Shown here piece after piece: positions 1 to 9,458 of a DNA stretch of 64,000 bases. A program made the translations under genes and the position numbers. The stretch's first letter is position 1; every line of letters starts with the position of its first letter. The notes beneath the pieces were generated by a model. It searched no databases and was not told where the DNA came from. It saw nothing but the letters and a program-made list of their open reading frames with translations. This stretch comes from an uncultured Collinsella sp. (lineage in GTDB: Bacteria; Actinomycetota; Coriobacteriia; Coriobacteriales; Coriobacteriaceae): assembly GCA_902493855.1 (NCBI GenBank), contig CABUQV010000002.1, positions 115,449 to 179,448 on the forward strand, given 5' to 3'.

Positions 1-3000
1 ACTATTTGCGTCGGCGATCCTTTCGCGGATGGTATATTCCAGGCGCTCCCAAAAAATATCGCTCGAGAGCGCGTTTGCATCATGAACGGGAAACAAAAAG
101 GCTATTTCATACCTGCCGAGTGGTTTGCTCAGCGCTTCATCGATCATTGCTTTCAGCAGATTCCAAGCGTGATCGTCCTGGACGGTCCAAAACGAGCTGA
201 TTCTTCGCAGGAGATCGTGCCTTTGTCGGTAGTCGAGGTTGGCAGCGTATTCCAAAAAACGGTCAATCATTGAACTGTCAAGGCGTAAAAGGCAGCGTAG
301 GAAAGCGAGGTTATAGTCGAAAGAAGGGCGTCCTTCAAGTGCGAGAAAATACAGGTTGACAGCCGGTGAGGGATTGGATCCGAAGTACGAATCTAGAGCG
401 GAGACGCGCTTTTCGTCTCCGCAGTTGCCGAAAAACCGCCAAACCTCATCATTGTGTGTATGTTCGGAAAACCTAAAAGCATATTTGAGCATATAGCCAG
501 GATGCTTTGGCTCGACTATCTCCAAATCTTCCAAGCAGAGATGCGTTCTGCCGTCATCGAGTCTTGCGAGGATCTCGTCGAGCTCCTCCTTGTCGGGCCC
601 GCTCTTTATTGCTAGCAAATCAAGATAGTCAAACAGGGCCGGATGGTCACTCACGTCGAGCACCGCGCCCAGCTCGTTTCTAAGGACCCTCCTGCCGATG
701 GCTTCAGCAAGGTAATCAAGTGCTTCATACGGAACGGGGATCGTCGAGGGCAACGATGCGATATTGCGTGCGATTATGCTTGAAGCGGTATCTGGGGTCC
801 TTTTGGCAATTTCCAGAAGGACTTTTCCGATAGCCCTGCCCGACTCCCACTCTTTACCGGAAATCTCATAATCTTCGGCCAGCTTTCCCAGGGCTTCGGT
901 CAGTCGTTCTAGCGGTAACTCTTCCGCGGATATTCTAGGTTCTTTCTCTTCGAGAGACCAAGAGTTCTCCAAGCCAAGCGCGTCGAATGTGCTCTGGCGG
1001 AACCCATCGAGGCTCAGAGGGGAGTTCTGCGCGCATGTTTCGTAAATCTGGTTGATGCTTAAGCCGCATGAAAGATCGGTTGTCGAGTCTTCGCTTATAT
1101 ATTTGGGGAATAGCTCTTCGATCCTCGAGAGCACCGAATGCATGTTTTCTGCGTGCTCCGCTTCAGGTTCTTTGCCATAGAACGAGAAGTGCTGCCGAAA
1201 GGTGGATTTAACTTGCCTGCTGAATTCGGTTTCGACTAGAACGGAGAGCGCCCGGAAGCAATGGGCGTGGAGCTCGGCCAACTCTGATGTGAAACTGAAG
1301 GTCAGGGTGTTGTATGTGTACGTTATGCCATTTTGCCAAACGCGCTGGGCCCTTGAAGAGAGGTATGAACTCGTCAAGACGATCAGACATGCTGCAACAT
1401 TACGGGAATGCGATTGTTGATATTTTTGAGCGAGGGCATCGAGTTTGCTGTTTTCCAAATCGAATCCCGTACGATCGAGATCATAAGCGAAAGCACCGTC
1501 TGGTCCGCATGCCCAGTTGTACTCGGCCGCTCGCTCGGTGCCTCTTTCTACACACGTCACGAACAACTCTAAGGCTGTTTGCGAATACTCGCTCGAGCTC
1601 ATCAGGGATACGGAAATATGCAGGGGCATAGATCCGTCGGATGTCGAATTCATGCCGAGAATATCTTCCGATACGTCAGCGCAAGCAGCGCTTTCGATGC
1701 GGTTTGAGGCAAAGGCGAACGCCTGTATGGGAAGGAGTTGATTGAATGTGATTATGAACTGATCGGCAATTCGCGCATCCCGATTCTTAATTTCATCCCA
1801 AGCTTTCCCGCATTCCCTTCGAAGGTAGTCGTACACGCTCGCACTTCCGCACACTTCAGCCATTGACTTGGCGGCTTTGAGATACGGCGCGTTCGGCATT
1901 TCTGCGGTATGCAGAATGAAATCCGCAAAACTGCCGTTCCCTTCTTTTGCGAAGTGGCGGCATATCAAGAAGTCACGAAGATTCTGCTCTTCCATTCTTA
2001 TGGCTAGCACGCCACCAGCGGAGGTAAGGATCGTGACGATTTCCTGGTCGTTCAATCTGGATGCAAAATCCCGAATCTCGGCATCGTCGTACTCCAGGCC
2101 CAAGAGTTCCTCGTAACAAGGGTCTCCTTCAATAAGATCGCAGCAATCGTAGATTGCAAGGACCTCTGCGAGACGCTGCTCCCTGCTGGAGTACCCAGCT
2201 AAGGCGGAATTCATATAGATGTTCAGAAGATCGTATGGCTCTTGGATGGCTTCGAAATTGCCGTCTGCTATGGGGCTTGCTGCCATGATAGCCAAGCGCA
2301 GGTTTCCGTTTGCGATTGCCGATACTCTCTCCCTCAGTGCTAGGTTTTTTATGTTGTATTCGGTCTCGAGTATCGCTTCAATGTTTTCCGCGGTTAGAGG
2401 CTCCAGCTCTATTTCTTTGAAATTTAGATAGCTGCCGATTTTCGCGGTCAACTCGCTTCGGTGCATCTTCCTGCAGGTGAGGACAATCTTTAGCTTTTTG
2501 TTTTCCAAGCAGATTCCCAGCAAGTGCTCAAGTGACAGGTTGCCGTTTGCATCATCGACCAGAAGGATAATGTTTTCCGACTCCGACAAAATCAGCTCAA
2601 TATCATCGTCGAGATGCGACGAATACCTAGAGTCCAAGATCAGAAGATCCCAGTGATGCCGATTGCTGAATGAGAGGCATGCGTCGAGGGCGATCTTGGT
2701 TTTCCCCGATCCAGACTGCCCCTGAATCACTACTGCCCTACTTTGCTCTATCGATTCGATGATGCCTGAAAACTCGGAATCCCTGTGCATGAGGGGCTTC
2801 GACAGGTCGGTTGTGAAACGGCCGTTCAGGCTTCGCTCGATGAAGCGGTCTGGGGCGATGAATGACCCCTTTCCGAGCGGAATGCCCAAAACCGTATGCG
2901 CTAGCGCAGGGAATTTTCTATCAAGGTCGCTCGCAATTGTCTCTGGCCCGATTATTTCTATCCGTGGATCGATGGCGCGGACTTCCTCGAGTACCAGAGG

Positions 3001-3339
3001 TGAAAGGCGAAAGTATGTGTGGCACAGGATGATTCGATCTATGAGTTGCGGATCGATGCCGGTTTTGCTCCTGTCGAGGCAGTCTATAGCATCATTTAGC
3101 AGCTTATTGCGGATGTCGGATTTAGAGGTTGTGTATGCCGCGAAGATGTAGTGTCCATTCTCTCCTACGGAGTACATATCTGGCACTCCGGTCGTAGTTT
3201 TATCCGTGCCGCATTGGGATCCCAATTCAATGATGTTGTTAAGCGAATATCTCCTATATAGATACTGATTTGCTAGTGTTTGAAAACGCCCGCCTTCGAT
3301 CTGCCTTAGCTCTTCTTGGATCTGATTTATATGGGACAT
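1..3339 (-). CDS. STAND-like P-loop NTPase with nuclease-like N-terminus (partial)
   Basis: The frame is open from ATG at 3339 to base 1 (1113 codons) without a stop, so the gene continues past the left edge. Residues 36-72 contain ELGSQCGTDK, GVPDMY and YIFAAYTTSK, which resemble the PD-(D/E)XK-like domain found at the N-terminus of many defence NTPases; the acidic residue usually before YTT is Ala here, so catalysis is doubtful. A Walker A GQSGSGKT lies at 207-214 and a Walker B ILLVDDA around 258-264, followed by LTCRKMHRSEL, as in STAND ATPases. The remaining ~750 residues are helical-looking and would be the sensor region. Base composition is clearly more A+T-rich than the chromosome around it, a sign of transfer. 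A role in phage defence (Avs-like) is inferred from architecture; a specific family is not recognised. Confidence 0.75.
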   Translation of the reverse strand, partial: MSHINQIQEELRQIEGGRFQTLANQYLYRRYSLNNIIELGSQCGTDKTTTGVPDMYSVGENGHYIFAAYTTSKSDIRNKLLNDAIDCLDRSKTGIDPQLIDRIILCHTYFRLSPLVLEEVRAIDPRIEIIGPETIASDLDRKFPALAHTVLGIPLGKGSFIAPDRFIERSLNGRFTTDLSKPLMHRDSEFSGIIESIEQSRAVVIQGQSGSGKTKIALDACLSFSNRHHWDLLILDSRYSSHLDDDIELILSESENIILLVDDANGNLSLEHLLGICLENKKLKIVLTCRKMHRSELTAKIGSYLNFKEIELEPLTAENIEAILETEYNIKNLALRERVSAIANGNLRLAIMAASPIADGNFEAIQEPYDLLNIYMNSALAGYSSREQRLAEVLAIYDCCDLIEGDPCYEELLGLEYDDAEIRDFASRLNDQEIVTILTSAGGVLAIRMEEQNLRDFLICRHFAKEGNGSFADFILHTAEMPNAPYLKAAKSMAEVCGSASVYDYLRRECGKAWDEIKNRDARIADQFIITFNQLLPIQAFAFASNRIESAACADVSEDILGMNSTSDGSMPLHISVSLMSSSEYSQTALELFVTCVERGTERAAEYNWACGPDGAFAYDLDRTGFDLENSKLDALAQKYQQSHSRNVAACLIVLTSSYLSSRAQRVWQNGITYTYNTLTFSFTSELAELHAHCFRALSVLVETEFSRQVKSTFRQHFSFYGKEPEAEHAENMHSVLSRIEELFPKYISEDSTTDLSCGLSINQIYETCAQNSPLSLDGFRQSTFDALGLENSWSLEEKEPRISAEELPLERLTEALGKLAEDYEISGKEWESGRAIGKVLLEIAKRTPDTASSIIARNIASLPSTIPVPYEALDYLAEAIGRRVLRNELGAVLDVSDHPALFDYLDLLAIKSGPDKEELDEILARLDDGRTHLCLEDLEIVEPKHPGYMLKYAFRFSEHTHNDEVWRFFGNCGDEKRVSALDSYFGSNPSPAVNLYFLALEGRPSFDYNLAFLRCLLRLDSSMIDRFLEYAANLDYRQRHDLLRRISSFWTVQDDHAWNLLKAMIDEALSKPLGRYEIAFLFPVHDANALSSDIFWERLEYTIRERIADANS

Positions 3340-3380
3340 TTTGCTCCTCGCGGTAAATTCGCCTTTTGATTTCTCTTTTC

Positions 3381-3518
3381 TTACTCTAGTCCACCTAGCT
3401 CAGCAAGTCTTGCACGCTCGAGGGCCGAGTCGACGACGTCCTCGAAGTCGAGCCCCGCCGCATAGGCCCTCGGATAAGGCGAACGGAGGGCGCGTGACCC
3501 CGTCGGAAATGGCCGCCG
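3381..3518 (-). pseudogene. C-terminal remnant of an unrecognised gene
   Basis: The 325-nt gap between the STAND and KAP genes holds a short minus-strand frame with no start codon, ending in a convincing protein-like C-terminus (AAGLDFEDVVDSALERARL, then a TAA at 3381-3383). The upstream frame is closed by a stop at 3519-3521, and a neighbouring frame also reads protein-like, so this is probably frameshifted debris of a gene lost when the island was assembled. Family not recognised. Nothing else is seen in the gap. Confidence 0.3.
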
Positions 3519-3664
3519 TTAGGTGCGTGTTCGAGAGCTGCGCGGCGGAGCTGGATGGAGCCTGGGCAAGGCATTAGGGCATCCTCGTCCTTGTCGTAAG
3601 ACTGCCATTAGAAGATCTTCTGCAAATCCTAAGCCACGTTTCAACTTGGCAAAAGCTGCGGATC

Positions 3665-5500
3665 CTAGATATCGGCAAGACATTCGAGACTCTTGGATAT
3701 GGCATCGAAATAGATCCTTTGGTAATACTCCATGGTCTCGACCTTGCCGATCTCCGATCCGAGCCTCTCGGCCCAAGCTGCGAGGGCCTTCCTGCCCTCG
3801 CCCTCGAGCGAGACGGGGCGCGACCCCATGAGGCCGTTCGGAGAAAGGACCCTGTGAACAAGCTGAATATCTTCGGGAGGCATCTTCTCCATCGCGCTCG
3901 CGAAGAGGGAAGCGTCGAGGGAGATGAGCGATAGGATAGGCTCCGACCGGCCATCTGATTTCGAGAAAGCCAGATAGAGCTTCTCCGCGAATTGGTCGGG
4001 GGCGTTTTTCAGGACGTTGCCAAGAGACTTCGAGTCCCGTTCGTGCAGCGTCGTCAAGGCGAGCTCCCTCAGCCTGTCGATCTCCTCTAAAGCTGGAATC
4101 TCATCCGTTCCGCCCGGATCGAAAGGAATATCCTGCCATACGACCCGATTCTTTTCGATTGATCTCACTGCAGACTCGGGATCCCGCCCGATGGAGGATT
4201 CCATCGCCTTGACGAGCGGCGCGACCCCTTCGGGAAAGGCGTCAGCAAATTCCCCCGCAATGCCTTTGACGGCACGCAGGGCGTCGGGATAGACGTCGAA
4301 CGACAAGCCGCGGCTCCCGTCCCTGGGGACGATCCCGGCGATTATAGTCTCCATCATGCCAGGGACATCGGCATTGTGGAAAGCGACGTATCTGATGCTG
4401 TCGATACATTCGATAGCTTTCCGCGCGGCCGGCCCGTCGGGATAAAAGGTCGAAAGGTAGTCTTCCAGGCAGAAACGGACATGCTCGGAATCGACCCCCT
4501 CGCACCTCTCGAAAAAGCGGGGGATGAAGTCCAGAGCGGCGTATTTGAGCCGGCGCGACTCGAAAATGCCACGCCTAAGGATGGAATCCTCCCGGCTTGA
4601 CGGAGGCCCGATGCGCTCCCCCTTCGCCGCCCCCGCCGCAAAGCCGCAAGCCTCTTTGAAAACTGCCTTGGCAGACTCCGGGTCGGCGGGTTCAGTGAAG
4701 AACCCGGATTCCTTCATCCCGACCAGCACGGGGCGCATCTTGCTGAGGGATCGCAAGTTCGGCGATTCGCTTCTTTCAATCACCGAGACGGCATCCTCGA
4801 GCGCGCCTGGGTAGATGCCGCCCAGTACGTCTCCCAGAACACGTTCCACGACCGAGTCGACCGAGGGCCTGAACCGGCACTTCCGCCAGACGGTCTTCTC
4901 GATGAGGCTCTCGTACTCCTTGGTCGTCCCCTTCTCCCCTTTCGGTCCCATCCCTTTCCTCCACTCCCCCTCGTTGCAGACGAGGAGGACCTTCTTCCTA
5001 CAGCCGACGACGAGGTGGTCAACCGCCCCGAGCAGCTCCCGAAGGCCCATGTCGCACCTCTCCACGTCGTCTATGACGAGGAGGGTCTCGGGGCCGATGA
5101 TGAGGTTCACGGCGTTCAGCGGCGCCATCTTGAGATCGACGCCCGCCTTCTTCTCCAGCTCCCTGACCTTCTTCCCGAGGAACGATATGCCCGTGTCCTT
5201 GGCGAACCCGACGAGCGAATCCCACTTGCCCCTCTCCCCGCCGGCCGCGCACCCTATGGCGTATTTCGAGATGAAGCCAGACTCAATCGCCCCGCAGAGC
5301 TCCGCTAAGTCCTTGGCGCCGTAGGCGGACGCCACAACGACGGGATGCCGGCTCTCATCATCCTCCAGCTTCTCGGTCAGTGCGTGCTCGACGAAGTAGG
5401 TTTTCCCGCATCCCCATTCCCCGGTAAGCATCAGGGCGTACGGGTTCTCCTTGTCCGCGAGGTACTCCCTCACGACGCCGATGATATCGTTCTCGTCCAC
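3665..5500 (-). CDS. KAP-family P-loop NTPase
   Basis: A 611-residue protein. The Walker A GEWGCGKTYF sits at residues 27-36, only ~26 residues from the start, and the Walker B LLVIDDVERCD at 140-150; this spacing and the GEWGxGKT signature are typical of KAP NTPases, which act at membranes and recur in phage-defence loci. No membrane segment is inserted in the P-loop domain, unlike classical KAP proteins. The C-terminal ~400 residues are helical and unassigned. The start is GTG, with an AAGGAG 8 nt upstream; just ahead lies a six-codon reading frame (5533-5513, with its own AGGAAGG) whose TAA abuts that Shine-Dalgarno, so translational coupling is possible. It is divergent from a small membrane protein and follows the remnant and the STAND gene. 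Partner or trigger is unknown. Confidence 0.75.
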   Translation of the reverse strand: MDENDIIGVVREYLADKENPYALMLTGEWGCGKTYFVEHALTEKLEDDESRHPVVVASAYGAKDLAELCGAIESGFISKYAIGCAAGGERGKWDSLVGFAKDTGISFLGKKVRELEKKAGVDLKMAPLNAVNLIIGPETLLVIDDVERCDMGLRELLGAVDHLVVGCRKKVLLVCNEGEWRKGMGPKGEKGTTKEYESLIEKTVWRKCRFRPSVDSVVERVLGDVLGGIYPGALEDAVSVIERSESPNLRSLSKMRPVLVGMKESGFFTEPADPESAKAVFKEACGFAAGAAKGERIGPPSSREDSILRRGIFESRRLKYAALDFIPRFFERCEGVDSEHVRFCLEDYLSTFYPDGPAARKAIECIDSIRYVAFHNADVPGMMETIIAGIVPRDGSRGLSFDVYPDALRAVKGIAGEFADAFPEGVAPLVKAMESSIGRDPESAVRSIEKNRVVWQDIPFDPGGTDEIPALEEIDRLRELALTTLHERDSKSLGNVLKNAPDQFAEKLYLAFSKSDGRSEPILSLISLDASLFASAMEKMPPEDIQLVHRVLSPNGLMGSRPVSLEGEGRKALAAWAERLGSEIGKVETMEYYQRIYFDAISKSLECLADI

Positions 5501-5600
5501 CTTGATTGCTCCTTATCCGCCGTCTGCTTTCATCTTTATCCTTCCTATATTATTCGGAGTTAGAATTATCGCCCCACGACGCTAAGCCGGTGACCATCCA

Positions 5601-6173
5601 GTGACTTTTGACAACTATATAGACATCGCCAATCTGATTGTCCAAGCATTCATCGGACTCTTTACCTTGGGGACCTTGATTGCCGCATTGCGGCAAAGCA
5701 ACCAGAACAAAAGGAACAGAGAGGACGACATCAAGCGACATCAGCAATCCCGCATATCGGCATGGTACGAAGATGGTCGAAACCGAACCGATCAGCCCGA
5801 GGACAATCGATTCGCCTGGCGGTTCGTCGTGCTTAGAAACGAAAGCGAGTCCCCCGTCTACGACGTAATCGTCACCCGCGTCGGGATTAGCGGAGCCGGC
5901 CCCTCTTTTAAAAGAGGTCCCAACCGTCCCACTTTTCCCGACCGCGCATGCGTCGGCACGCTTCCTCCTGGAGCATGGTACATATGGCTTCCGACGGAAG
6001 GGTCCGGAATGGGAGTGCGCACGGCGCCCGAAACGGCTTTCGTCGACGCGAATGGGATTTCATGGGTTCGGCGAGGCAACGGAAGGCTCGAGGAATTCTC
6101 TATGGAGCCGACCTCGTTCTACAGGCTGTCCTTCCCCTTGGCCTGGCACGGATGCAAGAAGCTGACCGAGTAA
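5601..6173 (+). CDS. one-TM membrane-anchored hypothetical protein
   Basis: A 190-residue protein starting at GTG, read divergently from the KAP NTPase with ~100 nt between the starts. Residues ~9-30 (IANLIVQAFIGLFTLGTLIA) form one hydrophobic helix, followed by a basic charged stretch (NQNKRNREDDIKR), so the ~150-residue C-terminal domain should be cytoplasmic. That domain begins with an immunoglobulin-like feel (WRFVVLRNESESPVYDVIV), a pattern common in small membrane proteins annotated only as hypothetical. No enzyme motif is seen. Its position makes it a candidate membrane partner of the KAP protein, but this rests only on proximity. The ribosome binding site is weak, so the exact start is uncertain. 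Confidence 0.55.
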   Translation: MTFDNYIDIANLIVQAFIGLFTLGTLIAALRQSNQNKRNREDDIKRHQQSRISAWYEDGRNRTDQPEDNRFAWRFVVLRNESESPVYDVIVTRVGISGAGPSFKRGPNRPTFPDRACVGTLPPGAWYIWLPTEGSGMGVRTAPETAFVDANGISWVRRGNGRLEEFSMEPTSFYRLSFPLAWHGCKKLTE

Positions 6174-6326
6174 CCCCTTGGCATTATCGCTTCAAGCATT
6201 GGGTTTTCTGACCTAAGACGTGACCTTCCCAGGCCGTTCCGGAGAACGGGAAAGCCAGAAACAATCAGGTTTGCAGGGCAGCGATCGCGAGAGCAACTCC
6301 GCTTTTTTCGATGAACCATGAATTGA

Positions 6327-6719
6327 AGCGGGATCAGTGCGCTCGCGAAGGCGGCGTGCGCCAAGTGGATGCGCGCCTGCTACGTGAGGCAGCCCGACCT
6401 GGAGGACCTTTGGCGCTACAGCAGGACGAGGCAGGGCGGCGAGCGCAAGCTGCTCAGGAAGTTCGGTGGGTACGGCCTGCTCGTGCTCGACGAGTGGCTG
6501 CCGAACAAGCCCGACGACCTGTTCAGGGCGATGCTGCTCGAGCTCATGGGACTGCGCTGCGGTTCGTCCTCGACCGCCTTCTGCACGCAGTACGGGTCGA
6601 AGGACTGGCACGTCAGGCTGGGCGGCGAGGTTCACGCCGAGGCGATCATGGACAGGATCGTGCACGGCACCGTCTGGCTAGAGATGGGGGACGTCAACAT
6701 GCGCGACACATACGGCTGA
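6327..6719 (+). pseudogene. istB: 5'-truncated IS21 helper ATPase (istB)
   Basis: The frame begins right after a TGA at 6324-6326 and reads ALAKAACAKWMRACYVRQ, the helix just after the Walker A of IstB proteins, then GLLVLDEWL (Walker B) and a normal C-terminus ending DVNMRDTYG. The N-terminal half including the P-loop lysine is missing, and there is no istA or terminal inverted repeat nearby. It is a dead IS21-family remnant at the junction between the accessory island and the polysaccharide operon, consistent with IS-mediated assembly of the island. Confidence 0.7.
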
Positions 6720-6816
6720 CGGTACTGAATGGACGGGGTGCGCAAATACTCACATTTATCGGGTACGAGGTTTTCAACAACCGAAACAAGAGATTATGCT
6801 TGGCGCCAACGGAACC

Positions 6817-7887
6817 TCATAACCCGAACACCTTTGCCAGCTTCGGATGCCTCCGTGAAAGAGGAACAACCGCAGCAGCGAGCACGAGCGCATATGCTGA
6901 GGAACATACAAACACCGCATCGTGGGGCACGCTAGCGTCATAGATGCTCGGACCTGCCCCGCCAAAAACACCGAAGGTAAAGACCACAACAAAAATCATG
7001 TGCGTCAGGTATACAACCGTGCTCGCATTCCTTATCGTGGGACACCCATTCCCAACGGAGACGCTCCTAGAGCAAAGCAGGAAGATGCCGCATGATGCCA
7101 GCGCGCAGAATGGAAGATGTTGGTCAGGGCTCAAGAGGACGCACCCTGCGAAGCCAAGAAGCAATGAAATGATTGGCCAAGTAGCAGAGAGGGCTCGGAG
7201 TTTCCTGGATCTCAATCCAAGACACATGCCGAGAGCAACGTAAAAGAACCCGAGAAAAAGTCCGTTACGAACATTAAGGAAAACCTTGAAGTAAGCAGAC
7301 GTTGCGGCGGACAGCCATCCAGGGGCCCCGACCCAGATATTAAGGCACGACAGGCCCCAGCCGCAAAGAGCAAATAGGAGACCGCATAGTAAGACACATC
7401 TTGGACGTACCCCCCCCCGCAGCATTAGATAGACGAATCCGAACCCTACCGCTGCAGCGAGCAGATACCATAGCGGCCAGGAGAACACCGACTCGCCAAC
7501 AAGCAAGAGGCCGCGGACCCATCGGACTGCAAACCCGGAAATACTCCACCCGTTAAGCCAGGCTCAGTAAGCATCAAGAGGAAAGAAGATAACCATCCAT
7601 GTCAAATACAGTCGCAAAAGCTTGACCGCCGTCTTCCTGACCTTAGGCAAACCCTGGGCATCAGCGCCAACCACATCGTGGTCAACCATACCCCTAAAAC
7701 AAAGAAAACCCGAGGCAATGAAGAAAAAGGGGACAGCTATGTTCTCCATTGCCACAAGCAACGAGCCCACGATTCCTTCCGGGATGCCAAGGGGACGAGT
7801 ATGGATCTCGACCACGACAAAGGCCATGAGAAGCTTTGCGATATCAATCCCCGGATATGTCAAGCGCTGCGCCTTTTCCCCACTCAT
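6817..7887 (-). pseudogene. acyltransferase family 3, interrupted by in-frame UGA
   Basis: Two collinear pieces in the same frame make a normal 356-residue O-acyltransferase of the OafA/WecH type with many membrane helices. The first piece opens YPGIDIAKLLMAFVVVEIH, with the family's early conserved histidine; it ends at TGA 7566-7564, and the second piece continues AWLNGWSISGF with no frameshift. Only this one codon breaks the gene. The ATG overlaps the flippase stop (ATGA), so it is the last gene of the polysaccharide operon, where it would acetylate or succinylate a sugar. A TTG 60 nt after the stop could restart translation but would lose the catalytic part. Nonsense mutation is the simplest reading; selenocysteine is considered and rejected elsewhere. 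Confidence 0.75.
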
Positions 7888-9458
7888 CGCTTTGCGACCT
7901 TATTGAGCACGAGTACCTTGGCCGCAAACCCTCGCACGATACCCCGTTCGTAGCCATTGAGGCCCCACTTGCCAACAAAGAACGCAAGCAAGACGAGGTA
8001 CACCACGCCCCCGAGCAAGAAAAGCCAAACGGTGCCGTGACCCATTGGAAAAAGCCAGTACGCCACTCCCGAAACTGCAGTGCTCGCAACCCATGGAACC
8101 GCCAATGCAGCAATCTCACGCCAAAACAAGGCGATGTCCAACCCGGCGCGCTTTGCGTAATACCAATTCATAACGAGTCCGTTTCCAACGAACATACACA
8201 CGCCGCTGCAGACCGCTACGGCAACGATGCCGAGCCTCGGCGCAAGCAGGATGGATCCGGCGATGTTCACCGCAGAGAGGGCGAGATATATGATACCCCT
8301 GAAGTAATACTTGTTCTCGACCTGCAGAATCGTCAACCCAAGGTTCTGAGTAAGGTCAACGGTGAGAGGCAGCATGACAGCAAGGGCGATCCAATAAGCC
8401 TCCACATATGCGTCACCCGCCCAAAGCACGATGAAGTCAGGCCCGAGTACGATAAAGCCGCCGAGGATAATAGCGCACATCAAGAACGTGATGCGCCCGA
8501 CCTTGGCGAAAAGAGCCGAGATGGCAACATTATCGCGGTCACGGTGGTAGAGCTCAGAGACGCGCTGGAAGAAGACGCCGGCCACGGCCATGCCGGCTTG
8601 CATGTAGGCGCTGTATACCTGCGCGCCCACGGCGTAGACGGCAACCGAAGCAGAACCATAGAAATACGCCACGATGAGTTTGCTCGAAGACCAGAAGACC
8701 TGGTCGGCAACTGTCACCATGACAACAGCGACAGAGAAACCCAAAAGCCCCCGTACGAGCCGCTCATCCCAACCGTGGTACCTGTAGCTCACATGGAGGA
8801 ACCCCTGCGCGAAGACTCGTTGCATGGTCGCGCAGAGAATATTCATGGCAAGGATGACGATGGTGATAACAAGCGCGTTAGGAAAGACCCGGCCGAGCAC
8901 GAGAATCAGCACCGGCTGTGCCACCAGGGTCAAAAGCTGTGATCCTTTGAGGAAAACAAAGCGTTCGTTAGAGTTGATAGCGGCGATATTGATGGTGTTG
9001 TTGAAGGTAACGACCGTGTTTACCACGAGGACGCAAAGCATCACACAGCACTCATCCACCTGTCCGGGAGTGAAAGAGCCGGCATACACGGCCCTGAAGA
9101 CAGGAATTATCCCCGCGACCACGAGAACGGCGAGAACGGAGAGTCCCCAGTACAGTCGTTTGGCAATGGCAAGCGTGTTTTCCATCATACGTTCGTCGCC
9201 CTCGGCCTTATACATGCTGTAGTAGCGTCCTACACCTGCCGAAAGGACGCTATTGATGGACACCACGTAAGACATGATGGGACCAACGGTCTGGTAGAGA
9301 CCGTATTCGTCCTGTCCGATAATGGAAAGCAGAAGGGGAATGTAGAGAAAGTTGACGACGATTTGCACGAGCGTGTAAGCATACGAAATGACGATACCCT
9401 GCTTACGCCGTTTCGACGGACTCGCATCAGAAACACTCGAGAACATACGCTTAGACAT
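7884..9458 (-). CDS. wzx: polysaccharide flippase (Wzx/MATE-like)
   Basis: A 524-residue, very hydrophobic protein with about 12-14 predicted membrane helices, a cytoplasmic basic N-terminus and the early segment NFLYIPLLLSIIGQDEYGLY typical of Wzx-type exporters of the MOP superfamily. It should flip undecaprenyl-linked repeat units across the membrane before polymerisation. ATG at 9458 has GGGGAG 8 nt upstream; two further ATG/GTG codons 5' of it are too close to that site. The 5' end overlaps the preceding glycosyltransferase gene by 8 nt and the 3' end overlaps the acyltransferase start, so all are translated from one message. Confidence 0.85.
   Translation of the reverse strand: MSKRMFSSVSDASPSKRRKQGIVISYAYTLVQIVVNFLYIPLLLSIIGQDEYGLYQTVGPIMSYVVSINSVLSAGVGRYYSMYKAEGDERMMENTLAIAKRLYWGLSVLAVLVVAGIIPVFRAVYAGSFTPGQVDECCVMLCVLVVNTVVTFNNTINIAAINSNERFVFLKGSQLLTLVAQPVLILVLGRVFPNALVITIVILAMNILCATMQRVFAQGFLHVSYRYHGWDERLVRGLLGFSVAVVMVTVADQVFWSSSKLIVAYFYGSASVAVYAVGAQVYSAYMQAGMAVAGVFFQRVSELYHRDRDNVAISALFAKVGRITFLMCAIILGGFIVLGPDFIVLWAGDAYVEAYWIALAVMLPLTVDLTQNLGLTILQVENKYYFRGIIYLALSAVNIAGSILLAPRLGIVAVAVCSGVCMFVGNGLVMNWYYAKRAGLDIALFWREIAALAVPWVASTAVSGVAYWLFPMGHGTVWLFLLGGVVYLVLLAFFVGKWGLNGYERGIVRGFAAKVLVLNKVAKR

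Noticed and set aside
7564..7566. Selenocysteine in the acyltransferase
   Set aside because: No SECIS-like hairpin follows the UGA, the family has no known redox centre there, and a nonsense mutation in a variable surface-polysaccharide operon is far more likely.
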